Notes under the pieces: generated by a model
Told to the model about the DNA's origin: nothing
Database searches by the model: none
Seen by the model: the letters and a program-made list of their open reading frames with translations, nothing else
DNA from: Fibrobacter sp. UWH4
GTDB taxonomy: Bacteria > Fibrobacterota > Fibrobacteria > Fibrobacterales > Fibrobacteraceae
DNA: 64,000 nt
NCBI RefSeq assembly: GCF_900142475.1
Contig: NZ_FRAY01000001.1
Location: 558,001-622,000 of the forward strand
Reading direction: 5' to 3'
Translations under genes and position numbers: made by a program
In this document: one piece after another, positions 9,418 to 17,452 of the stretch
How the letters are laid out: each line of letters starts with the position of its first letter
How positions within the stretch are numbered: the first letter of the stretch is position 1

Positions 9418-11007
9418 CTACGCGAGTACCGCCGCCGAGGTCATCGCGAATTTGCCGGTTGCCGTTTCGCATTCGGCGCGCAAATAGGCAAAGTTGTCTG
9501 CGTTTACGGTGATGTCTGTTTTTGCCGGGGCGGCGACAAGGCTTTCTATGCAGACGGTTTCGTTCTTGGCGAGCTTGCCGCCTGCAGAACGCTTGCGCCC
9601 GTAGATGCGAATGTAGCGGAAGGCACCGCCAAAATCTTGCGTATTGCAGGCATGGAATGTCACCGTCTTTTCGCCGCGTTCCCACCAGAGAGCAGGGCCA
9701 TCGGTAATGTAGCAGTTGTCGCCCGCGAATGCTTCGTGGATTGCCTCGCTTGAAACTTTAGTTCCGAATTCCGAATTCCGAATTCCGAATTTAATTACCG
9801 TTCTCACTTTCCCGAAAACATGTTCGCGGGAGTGCCTCAATGAAATCAGCGGCATGCTGACTGATGTCGTGTCGTTTAAATCTCCGTGAGCGTCGTTGCC
9901 ACCAATCGGGAGCAAGAAATTCCCCTTGCCGAGTTCCTCGATCCACCATTCTCTTCCTAGCTTGAATCCCTCGTCGCGAATTCCGTTCCAGAACTGGATT
10001 CCGCGGATCTTGTGGGTTGCGTCCAGATTCAAATCTTTGTGGCTCCAGTAGCCGCGACGGAAGATGAATTTCTCGAGGTAGCCCATGGGCTGCATCGGGT
10101 GTGCGGCAAAGCAATGTGCCGCGGTCATTTCCAAAAGCTTTGGAATCTTGAAAGTGGGCTTGTTGTCGAGCCAGTTGCGTCCGCAGTCGCCAAGGCCGGG
10201 CAAATAACCTTCGGGGCCGAGAACGGTCATGTGCACGTTTTCGCCTTTGGAATTGCCTGCCGAAACTTCTTCGCCTGCAATCATGAGCGGCATGTCGTCG
10301 GCTTCGTTCAGTTTGCGGACTTCTTCGCGCAAAGCGTCGAAGCGGGTGAGGGGCGTGTCCGCTTCTTTAGTGTAGTCTTCGGTCGTGAAAGCGAAATCGT
10401 AGGCGTGGTCGGTGCAACTCACAAAATCGAGCCCGACGGCTTGGGCCGTCTGTTGCAATACTGCAGGCGAGGCTCCGTGTTCCACATGGTCTGCCGAGTA
10501 GTGCGTGTGGCAATGCATTTCGCCTGCCACAAATCCAGGTGCCTTGGGCGGTTCTTCTGCAAGAACTTGAATCTTGAGGGGCTTTGGCTTTAATCCGGGA
10601 AGGTTCCAGCGTCTAAAGCATCTTTCCTTGTCTGCGGTAGGCTCGCCGTTTTCGCTGATTCTTTTTGCGTAAATCGTGCAGTCGATTTCATAAATACCCG
10701 CAGGAAGCTTGCCCAACCTGACGGGGTAAAATCCAAATTGCTCCATGGCGCGGATATGTAAATCGACGCTCTTGTTAGTGCTGAAATTTTCGGAGCCTGT
10801 AATTGAAATTTCAATTTTTTCAATAAGCGTCGGGAACCGATGCGCGTCGCGGACCACCAACCATAAAATAGGCTCGACTCCAGGAACAAACTGGAAGGGC
10901 GCATCCGCAAGAATTTCGGGCCACGGCTTGTACAGTAGCGACCACGGGAGCTTGAACTTGAAATGCGTCTCGGCGTAATGCAACTTTTCGCCAGGAAGAA
11001 AACTCAT
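9418..11007 (-). CDS. PHP/CehA-type metallohydrolase
   Basis: 529 residues. The N-terminal third (about 1-155) is beta-rich. The PHP metal site begins at GEMHCHTHYSADH near residue 163, with CTDHAYDF about 35 residues later and GGNDAHG further on, the pattern of CehA/McbA-like PHP hydrolases. These families hydrolyse phosphoesters or esters; the substrate here is unknown. The ATG overlaps the stop codon of the upstream outer-membrane gene by one base (TAATG), so the two are probably translationally coupled. Odd point: four perfect CCGAATT heptamers at 9764-9791 lie inside the frame and encode part of the linker around GIRNSEFG; loss or gain of one unit would shift the frame. Confidence 0.8.
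   Translation of the reverse strand: MSFLPGEKLHYAETHFKFKLPWSLLYKPWPEILADAPFQFVPGVEPILWLVVRDAHRFPTLIEKIEISITGSENFSTNKSVDLHIRAMEQFGFYPVRLGKLPAGIYEIDCTIYAKRISENGEPTADKERCFRRWNLPGLKPKPLKIQVLAEEPPKAPGFVAGEMHCHTHYSADHVEHGASPAVLQQTAQAVGLDFVSCTDHAYDFAFTTEDYTKEADTPLTRFDALREEVRKLNEADDMPLMIAGEEVSAGNSKGENVHMTVLGPEGYLPGLGDCGRNWLDNKPTFKIPKLLEMTAAHCFAAHPMQPMGYLEKFIFRRGYWSHKDLNLDATHKIRGIQFWNGIRDEGFKLGREWWIEELGKGNFLLPIGGNDAHGDLNDTTSVSMPLISLRHSREHVFGKVRTVIKFGIRNSEFGTKVSSEAIHEAFAGDNCYITDGPALWWERGEKTVTFHACNTQDFGGAFRYIRIYGRKRSAGGKLAKNETVCIESLVAAPAKTDITVNADNFAYLRAECETATGKFAMTSAAVLA
9764..9791. repeat. Heptamer tandem repeat (CCGAATT)4 inside a coding sequence
   Basis: Four exact 7-base units lie within the PHP hydrolase gene. 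The same heptamer, or one-base variants of it, recurs in intergenic tracts near 44.3 and 49.6 kb. Seven is not a multiple of three, so slippage would switch the frame. Confidence 0.9.
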
Positions 11008-11969
11008 TATTCCTCCGGGACTTTTTCTTTTGCAGTCCGTTCCGGTACGCTTGCCGTGGGAGTTGCCGTGGATGTTGCCGGGGATGTTGCTGGGGGAGTT
11101 GCCGTAGATGTTGCCGTGGGAGTTGCAGCGTTTGTTGAGTCGTCGTCCGCGTCGTCATCTTCTTCGACAGGCTCGGGTTCGTTCCAAAGTCCAAAACCGA
11201 CGCGCACTTGCATCGTGAGTCCACCGATATTCCATTTGGCTTTCTTTTCGGGACCGTCAGGAGCGATGTCCGAATACTTCTTGTCCGATTCCACCTTGAT
11301 GCTGCTGTAGCCTATGTCGCCGTAAATGTTGAAGTTTTTCCAGTTGGCAATAAGGTAGCCGACGCTGATGCCGAAACCCGCTCCCACAGCGGACGATTTT
11401 GCTTCCAGCTGTCCCCAGGTGCTGTAAATTTCGGTGCCAGGCAGCACCCAGTACCAGCGCACGGCGATACTGAAGAGGCTTTCTCCCGAAAGGGTCATCA
11501 GGTTGCGCGGAATGCCGAGGCGGTATTCAAGGAACAGCGGCATCCCCTGGATGGTATAGCTGTAGTTATGCGTCCTGTTCTTGCGGTCGGTGAGCACCAC
11601 CTCTTCGTTGTCGTAGATAAAGCTCAGACCGAGACTTACGAAATTGTCGGGGAAAATTTGGTATTGCAGTCCGGCCGAAATCGGGAAACAGAAGTTCACC
11701 TTCTGGAAATCCTGCTTGGCGACGCTGAGCGATTCACTTTCGGTGAGGGCGTCTTCCCTAAAACTGTAGTAGAGGGTGTCGATGGCGTTCTGGAAGTATT
11801 CTCGCTCCGGAAAATCCAAAAAAGAAACGGCGGGCTGCAAAAAAATCGAAAGTCTGGAACGGTCGCGTGTCGAGGTTTCTTCGGCGGCCATCGCAGATGC
11901 GGCAAGGAGCACCACAAGGAAAATGTGTAGCAGCTGTTTCGTTTTTGGTTTCCTATTAATGTCTATCAC
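11007..11969 (-). CDS. Outer-membrane beta-barrel-like protein with repetitive Thr/Ala/Pro tail
   Basis: 320 residues. A signal peptide is evident (hydrophobic LLHIFLVVLLAASAMA, cleavage near AMA-AEE). The mature part has alternating amphipathic strands rich in Tyr, Gly and Ser (for example GAGFGISVGYLIANW and NIYGDIGYSSIKV), like small outer-membrane barrels. The C-terminus is an acidic EEDDDADDD stretch followed by about 30 residues of TATP/TATS/PATS repeats. No specific family was recognised. Translationally coupled to the PHP hydrolase downstream. Confidence 0.6.
   Translation of the reverse strand: MIDINRKPKTKQLLHIFLVVLLAASAMAAEETSTRDRSRLSIFLQPAVSFLDFPEREYFQNAIDTLYYSFREDALTESESLSVAKQDFQKVNFCFPISAGLQYQIFPDNFVSLGLSFIYDNEEVVLTDRKNRTHNYSYTIQGMPLFLEYRLGIPRNLMTLSGESLFSIAVRWYWVLPGTEIYSTWGQLEAKSSAVGAGFGISVGYLIANWKNFNIYGDIGYSSIKVESDKKYSDIAPDGPEKKAKWNIGGLTMQVRVGFGLWNEPEPVEEDDDADDDSTNAATPTATSTATPPATSPATSTATPTASVPERTAKEKVPEE
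11051..11122. repeat. 12-bp minisatellite, six units (TTGCCGTGGGAG-like)
   Basis: Six consecutive 12-base units with substitutions encode the four-residue Thr/Ala/Pro/Ser repeats at the end of the outer-membrane protein. The unit length is a multiple of three, so copy-number change alters tail length but not frame. Confidence 0.85.
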
Positions 11970-11974
11970 AATAC

Positions 11975-12060
11975 GTCATTCTCGACCCTGGAGTGCGTAG
12001 CACGATAGGGGAGGGAATCCAGTACTGGTTCCCGTCCCCCCTTCGGGGGTCCAGGATGAC
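11975..12060. repeat. Palindromic dispersed element (REP/MITE-like, about 86 bp)
   Basis: The termini are near-complementary: GTCATTCT...CCTGG at the left and CCAGGATGAC at the right. Inside are two further palindromes, one around CCAGTACTGG and a C5-TTC-G5 hairpin. It lies between the outer-membrane gene start and the end of bamD. No coding potential was seen. Confidence 0.65.
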
Positions 12061-12070
12061 ATTTTAAGGG

Positions 12071-12925
12071 TTAGTTCTGCATCTGTCGGTCTTCTTTCCA
12101 GAACCTCTTCTTCTGAGAATCCTTCTTCATGCGTTTGGCGAAGGCGAGTTCGGACTTGTCGATAGCCTTTTCGCTTTTCTCGATTTTCTTCAGGATATCC
12201 TTGTCGTCGGGGGAGGCCTCGTTTCTTGCGATGTTCAGGTACAGCTTGGCGGTTTCGAACTGGTCAAGTTCGTTGTAGGCTTCCGTAATCATGAACAGGG
12301 CCTCGGTATGGCGCTTGCTGTTCGGATAGGTTTCCAGGAATTCCTTCAGATAGATGACGGCTGCCTGGTACTTGTCCATGCGCATGTAGAGTCTGGCCGT
12401 CTGGAATTCCTTTTCGGCAAGGCGTTCCACCAGCAGGTTGTAGTAGTAGTTCACCGAGTCGCGCAGCGGAGATTCGGGGTAGTTCGACAGGTAACGTTCG
12501 AAGTCCCTCATGGCGATCGTCGTGTTGGCTTCGTCGCGGCTCACGCGGAATTCCATGTTGAACGAAGAAATGGCCTTGCGGAATTCGGCGGTCTCGATAA
12601 ACGGGGAACCGGGGAAGTTCAGGATAAAGCTGCCGTACTCGCCGCGGGCCTCGATCCAGTCTTCCATGTTGAAATAGCTTTCCGCCATCAGGAACTGTGC
12701 CTGTTCCATGTAGCCGGTCCCGGCGCAGGTGGCGAGAATTTCTTCGAGCTTGTCGGTTGCACGCCCGTACTTCTCTTTCTTGAAGAGTTCCTCGGCGTTC
12801 TCGTAGCGGATTCTGCACCATTCGGTATGTTTCATCTTGGTCTGCCCGCTAGACGAACAACCTATAAAAGCGATTGCAAAGGCCAAAAGATAAAGGAATA
12901 GGGGAATCTTTTTGAACAGGTTCAT
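12071..12925 (-). CDS. bamD: BamD-like outer membrane assembly lipoprotein
   Basis: 284 residues. A lipoprotein signal ends in the lipobox AFIGC, with Cys near residue 23 as the lipidation site. Tandem TPR-like helix pairs follow (AEELFKKEKYGRATDKLEE, then MEQAQFLMAESYF and so on), matching BamD/YfiO in order and length (E. coli BamD is about 245 residues). BamD is the essential lipoprotein that works with BamA to insert beta-barrels in the outer membrane. The C-terminus carries an extra Lys-rich helix. It is divergent from lptF, with a 67-base shared promoter region. Confidence 0.85.
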   Translation of the reverse strand: MNLFKKIPLFLYLLAFAIAFIGCSSSGQTKMKHTEWCRIRYENAEELFKKEKYGRATDKLEEILATCAGTGYMEQAQFLMAESYFNMEDWIEARGEYGSFILNFPGSPFIETAEFRKAISSFNMEFRVSRDEANTTIAMRDFERYLSNYPESPLRDSVNYYYNLLVERLAEKEFQTARLYMRMDKYQAAVIYLKEFLETYPNSKRHTEALFMITEAYNELDQFETAKLYLNIARNEASPDDKDILKKIEKSEKAIDKSELAFAKRMKKDSQKKRFWKEDRQMQN

Positions 12926-12992
12926 TTTTTTTCTTTGGTTTTAATTCTAATTTTACTCCCGTAAAGTAGAAAATTTTGCAAGTCCAGAAGTA

Positions 12993-14405
12993 ATGATTCT
13001 AGTCCGCTATGTGTTGAAAGAGCTTATAGCCCCGTTTTTGGCGGCTCTTTTTGGCATCACCTTCTTGTTCGTGGTGGACTTTCTCGTAAAAATCCTGGAC
13101 AATGTGCTGTCCAAGGGACTCCCGGCAGAAACGGTGCTCGAAATATTCGCCCTGAACCTCGCGTGGATGCTCTCGCTCTCGATTCCGATGGCTGTTTTGG
13201 TGGCAAGCCTCATGGCGTTTGGCCGGCTTTCGGGTGACCAGGAAATTACGGCCTGCAAGGCGGCGGGCGTGTCGCCGCTTTCGCTGATGCGTCCGGTTCT
13301 TCTCGTTTCGTTGCTGATTTCTTTGTTGATGGTGATTTTCAACAACTGGGTGCTTCCCGAGGCGAACCACCGTTCCGTGGAACTCATGAATGCCGTGTCG
13401 CGCAAGAAACCGCACGTGTTCATCGATGCGGGCCGCCTTATTACGCAGTTTCCTGATGTGCAGCTGTGGGTAAACCGCATCGACCCCGTTTCCGGAACTT
13501 TGTACGGAATCCAGATTTTCGAGATGGAGAAGCGCGGCGCTCCCCGTATCGTGTATGCGGATAGCGCCTCCATGGAATATGCGGATAACGGTGCGACCTT
13601 GATGCTTAGGCTCCGCAGCGGCGAGACGCACATGACGGATGCCGACAATCCCGAGAACTATTTCCGCATTCGATTCTTCTCGCAGGATCTCGCGATGAAG
13701 AATGTCGATGACCGCCTGGAACGCCGTAGCCGCAGTTACCGCAGCGACCGCGAAATGCCGATCGAGATGATGACCGAAGTCGTGGAAGATGCGCGGAAAA
13801 AATATGTGGAATACCGCGATGCGGCCCTCGAAAAGCGTCTGGGCTCGTTGGTGGCGTTGCGGAACGATGTCGAAGGCGATTCGATTGTTCCTGAATCGGT
13901 CGAGAGCGGCGTGACACTCGATTCTATCCAGCGTAGGCGGTCGTTGCAGCGTCTGCGCGTCCAGGAAATTGCGACCTTCCGCACGACGGAGCGCCTGTAT
14001 GGTCGCATGGAAGCCGAACTCAAGCGCGAGGCGCAGTATACGGTAGAAATCCAGAAAAAGTACAGCACGAGTTTTGCCTGCTTCATCTTTATTCTGATCG
14101 GGGCCCCCCTTGGTATCATGGCCCGCAAGGGCGGTATCGGAACGGGTATCCTCTATAGCCTTGCGTTCTTTGTGATTTACTGGATTTGCCTGATTGGTGG
14201 CGAAAATATGGCCGACAGGCTCCTGGTGAGCCCCTATCTTGCCATGTGGGCGTCCAATATCATTATCGGTGCGTTCGGCATCTTCATTACGATTGCGATG
14301 GTGCGAGACCGTTTCTCGGGCGATTCCAAGTTCTTCAGGGCGGTGCGTGCCGTGGGGCGCTTCTTCAAGAATATCTTCGGCTTTTTGGGGAGGAAATTCG
14401 GATGA
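12993..14405 (+). CDS. lptF: LPS export ABC permease LptF
   Basis: 470 residues. YjgP/YjgQ family: three membrane helices at the N-terminus, a large periplasmic domain of about 230 residues (usually a beta-jellyroll) and three C-terminal helices. The conserved early segments are visible, including the helix after the start and FGRLSGDQEITACKAAGVS, typical of LptF. LptF and LptG form the permease that lifts lipopolysaccharide from the inner membrane to LptC/LptA. The periplasmic part is longer than in E. coli (about 366 residues in total), with extra charged helices around 250-350. An AGAAG-like Shine-Dalgarno precedes the ATG. It overlaps lptG by four bases (ATGA). Confidence 0.88.
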   Translation: MILVRYVLKELIAPFLAALFGITFLFVVDFLVKILDNVLSKGLPAETVLEIFALNLAWMLSLSIPMAVLVASLMAFGRLSGDQEITACKAAGVSPLSLMRPVLLVSLLISLLMVIFNNWVLPEANHRSVELMNAVSRKKPHVFIDAGRLITQFPDVQLWVNRIDPVSGTLYGIQIFEMEKRGAPRIVYADSASMEYADNGATLMLRLRSGETHMTDADNPENYFRIRFFSQDLAMKNVDDRLERRSRSYRSDREMPIEMMTEVVEDARKKYVEYRDAALEKRLGSLVALRNDVEGDSIVPESVESGVTLDSIQRRRSLQRLRVQEIATFRTTERLYGRMEAELKREAQYTVEIQKKYSTSFACFIFILIGAPLGIMARKGGIGTGILYSLAFFVIYWICLIGGENMADRLLVSPYLAMWASNIIIGAFGIFITIAMVRDRFSGDSKFFRAVRAVGRFFKNIFGFLGRKFG

Positions 14406-15541
14406 AGTTTACCCGCTACATGATGTGGAATTTCCTCAAGATGTTCCTGCTGGTGTTGCTGGGCGCAATCCTCATGTTTGCGGTCATCGACTTTGTGGGT
14501 AACATCAAGACGTGGCTTGCCCGCGACACCAAGGATGCCATCGATTACTACGTGAGCTATATCCCTTACATGGTGTACCTGATTACGCCGGTCGCCTTGT
14601 TCATTGCGGTACTCGCATCTATCGGTAACATGGCGCGTCACCTGGAAACGAGTGCCATGCAGAGTTCGGGGCAGAGCCCTCTCAAGACCCTTTTCCCGAT
14701 ATTTGTTTTTGGAGTCCTTGTTTCGATAGGTTCGTACGAGATGAGCGAACTTTGGCTGCCCGATGCGAACCATAAGCGACTCGAGACCATGGAAACGAAT
14801 GCGCAGAAAAAGAAGAATCCGCGCATCAAGGAAAAACGTGACTTTACCTTTATCGACAGTGAGCGGGCGAGCTGGTTCTTTAGGCATTACTCCGGCGTCA
14901 ATCGACTAGGCCGCGACGTGGTGCTCCTGCTGCGCGAAGATGGCCGTCTCCGGGAACGCTACGACGCAAGGATTGTCCGCTGGGAAGAAATTCCGCCGAA
15001 GGATTCCCTGGATTCCATCGCCCGGCTCGAAAGTATCGAACCGCCTCCGGGATGCTGGCTGTTCGAACGGGGAAACCGCCGTGAATTCAACAAGGACGGT
15101 TCCGTCAAGGTTTACCCGATCAAGCGCGAAAAAATTTGCGACAAGGTCAACACGCATCCGAACGACCTTATCAACGAACGCCAGACCGCCGACGAGATGG
15201 ATTCCAAGATGGTGATGGCGCGAATCAGCGTGCTGAAACGTTCCGGCGAAGATACCCATGCCATGGAAACGGCTTTGCAGTTCAAGCGTTCGGCCCATTG
15301 GATGAACTTAATCGTTCTGCTCATTGGAGCAGCTCTTTGCCATCGCTATAGCCGTTCCGGGGGGCTTTCCCAGAAGTTCGGGGTTGGCCTCTTGATTGTT
15401 TTTAGCTATTATATCTTTGAACGAATCGGTTTGAAAATGGGAGAAAACGGTGCGTTGACGCCTTTCTGGGCGGCGTGGATTAGCCACTTCGTTTATGGAG
15501 GCGTTGCCGTGGTCATGTTGTACCGTTCGTTCCGTCTTTAG
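14402..15541 (+). CDS. lptG: LPS export ABC permease LptG
   Basis: 379 residues from the ATG that overlaps the lptF stop (ATGA); a longer in-frame extension upstream lies inside lptF and is rejected. Topology matches LptF: three N-terminal helices, periplasmic domain, three C-terminal helices. PDANHKRLETM after the third helix parallels the LPEANHRSVELM of LptF. It is the partner permease in the LptB2FG transporter; the ATPase gene lptB is not in this window. Confidence 0.88.
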   Translation: MKFTRYMMWNFLKMFLLVLLGAILMFAVIDFVGNIKTWLARDTKDAIDYYVSYIPYMVYLITPVALFIAVLASIGNMARHLETSAMQSSGQSPLKTLFPIFVFGVLVSIGSYEMSELWLPDANHKRLETMETNAQKKKNPRIKEKRDFTFIDSERASWFFRHYSGVNRLGRDVVLLLREDGRLRERYDARIVRWEEIPPKDSLDSIARLESIEPPPGCWLFERGNRREFNKDGSVKVYPIKREKICDKVNTHPNDLINERQTADEMDSKMVMARISVLKRSGEDTHAMETALQFKRSAHWMNLIVLLIGAALCHRYSRSGGLSQKFGVGLLIVFSYYIFERIGLKMGENGALTPFWAAWISHFVYGGVAVVMLYRSFRL

Positions 15542-15551
15542 AAGGTGAAAT

Positions 15552-17372
15552 ATGTCGGTTTCTGAAATATTGTTTATTGTGGCAGGTCTTTTGGTTGGCC
15601 TTTCGTTTCTGAACGGGATGTTCCTTTTCCTGATCCCCTTTGCCGTGGTGGCTTTTGTCCTTGCCTGGATGAACCGTCCGCGCCTGGCCGGCCCGGGGGC
15701 ATCTACGGCGACACTTCCGGTGATTACGCTCAAGAACCGTGCAACGGGGACGACTCCCGTGGTGGCTCCCGATTTGCGTTCCGAATTCCGCAACGGCAAC
15801 GGTATGGCGAATGAACCCGAGGCGGCACTCAAGGTGAGCCAGGTCTGGGCGCGTGCCAATGCCGACATCAACAGGGCCATGATGGATCTTCTCCTTGCCC
15901 TTAAGGGTATTGTCCCGAATGTCAATTCCGCCCTGGTCTTTTCGCAGCGCAATGCCAAGGAATGGGGCGTCCGCAATTACGTGAACGACAAGGAAGTTTC
16001 CGTCAATCCTTCTACGGTAATCACTGAAACTTCCGGACTTTTAAGTCAGCTTTTCCGTTCCGGGGTTGACCGTCTCCTGGAAGGCGACTTGCCTGGTTGC
16101 AAGAGTCTGCAATATTATGTAGACAACACCCCGATTAAGTCGGTGGTGGCCGTGCCCCTGATCGACCATGGAAGCGGAGTCCGTGTTGGCGCCCTGATTT
16201 TGGATTCTGTTTGCCCGAACGCCTTCAACAATGCGACAGCCCGAGCGCTGACTTATGTGGCCGGGGCGATTTCGATGCTCGACTACAAGGGTTTTTATTC
16301 GGCACAGAAGCATATTGCCCTGCAGCAGTATAGCGGCCTTTACAACTACTTGCGCAAGTTCTTCAAGACGATGTCGGTGAACGACATTTACAAGGAAATC
16401 ATCAACTACGTCAGGGCCAATATGGCCTACGATCGCCTGACGATCATGGCGATGGACAAGGATAAGGATTCTGGTCGTGTCATCCATTGCGACGGCGTGG
16501 ATGCGGACCAGTTCGTCAACAAGCGCTTCACCCTTTCGGACAAGGGCATCTTTGTCCTTTCGATCATGCGCAACCGTCCTATGGAACGTTCCTTCTTGCC
16601 CGGCTTCAAGGATTACCTGCCTCGCCTGAACGATTCCGAAAAGAGGAACCTGAACCTCCGCCAGATTTTCGTGATGCCTATTGCGGCTGAACACGATGCC
16701 GCCACGGCCGATATCGCCATTTGTCTCGAAAGCAGCAGCTCGCTTCCCTATAACGATCACGAGAAGGAATTGCTCAAGGCGTTCGCAAGTGTCGCCGGTT
16801 TTGCCTACGACCGTGCCTGCAAATTCGAAATGGGCCGTGAACAGGCGATGCGCGACGGCCATACGGGGCTTATCAATAAGAAGACTCTGTTCGAAAAGCT
16901 CCGTGCCGAAAAGAGCCGCGCCGATCGCGGCAAGTACAGTATCGGTGTCCTGATGATGGATATCGACCATTTCAAGAGTGTGAATGATACCTACGGGCAT
17001 CCGATTGGCGACGTGGTCATCAAGGGAATCGCCGATACGATCAGCAAGGAAATCCGTAGCGATATCGACATCGTGGCGCGTTTCGGCGGCGAAGAATTTG
17101 TTGTTGGGCTTATCGAGACCGATGCGAACGGCATGGTCGAAACGGCTGAACGTATTCGCAAGGCTGTCCAGAAGCTCTCCTTCGACATTCACCAGGCGGA
17201 ACCCCTGCGTGTGACGGTCAGTATCGGTGCGTTCCTCCTGCAGCCCAATTTCAACGGGGACCTCCAGAAGGCCGTAAACAACGCCGACCAGGCACTCTAC
17301 CGCGCCAAGGAAGGCGGCCGTAACCAGGTGGTTCAGTTCCAGACGGCGGAACCCGAACCTGCAACTGTTTAA
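15552..17372 (+). CDS. Membrane-anchored GAF-GGDEF diguanylate cyclase
   Basis: 606 residues. Two closely spaced hydrophobic segments lie at residues 4-40, then a linker; GAF-like regions occupy about 95-250 and 270-430; a GGDEF domain occupies about 435-600. The active loop is RFGGEEFV (about 511-518), so catalysis of c-di-GMP synthesis is likely. The RxxD inhibitory site that often lies five residues upstream is not intact. AAGGTG precedes the ATG. The N-terminal 45 residues closely match the start of the unrelated-looking gene at 29514-30704. It lies 10 bases after lptG, possibly in the same transcript. Confidence 0.88.
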   Translation: MSVSEILFIVAGLLVGLSFLNGMFLFLIPFAVVAFVLAWMNRPRLAGPGASTATLPVITLKNRATGTTPVVAPDLRSEFRNGNGMANEPEAALKVSQVWARANADINRAMMDLLLALKGIVPNVNSALVFSQRNAKEWGVRNYVNDKEVSVNPSTVITETSGLLSQLFRSGVDRLLEGDLPGCKSLQYYVDNTPIKSVVAVPLIDHGSGVRVGALILDSVCPNAFNNATARALTYVAGAISMLDYKGFYSAQKHIALQQYSGLYNYLRKFFKTMSVNDIYKEIINYVRANMAYDRLTIMAMDKDKDSGRVIHCDGVDADQFVNKRFTLSDKGIFVLSIMRNRPMERSFLPGFKDYLPRLNDSEKRNLNLRQIFVMPIAAEHDAATADIAICLESSSSLPYNDHEKELLKAFASVAGFAYDRACKFEMGREQAMRDGHTGLINKKTLFEKLRAEKSRADRGKYSIGVLMMDIDHFKSVNDTYGHPIGDVVIKGIADTISKEIRSDIDIVARFGGEEFVVGLIETDANGMVETAERIRKAVQKLSFDIHQAEPLRVTVSIGAFLLQPNFNGDLQKAVNNADQALYRAKEGGRNQVVQFQTAEPEPATV

Positions 17373-17385
17373 CTTAGAACTTTGG

Positions 17386-17434
17386 TTCGGCAGGCTCACC
17401 AACCTTGTAGGGTCCCTGAGCTTGTCGAAGGGCC
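17386..17434. repeat. Dispersed inverted repeat (TTCGGCAGGCTCA / TGAGCTTGTCGAA)
   Basis: Two arms are complementary at 11 of 13 positions. The right arm, GGTCCCTGAGCTTGTCGAAG, is a sequence known to recur in many bacterial genomes (recalled, not searched). It sits between the GGDEF gene and the symporter gene and could form a stable RNA hairpin. Confidence 0.65.
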
Positions 17435-17452
17435 AACTATCGACTTCCTGCT

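Noticed and set aside
9951-12901. Several long plus-strand frames opposite the PHP hydrolase, outer-membrane and bamD genes
   Set aside because: They mirror strong minus-strand genes with recognised families and have no ribosome sites.
14186-14401. Extension of LptG upstream of 14402
   Set aside because: The extra frame is inside lptF. The ATGA overlap with the lptF stop gives the better start.
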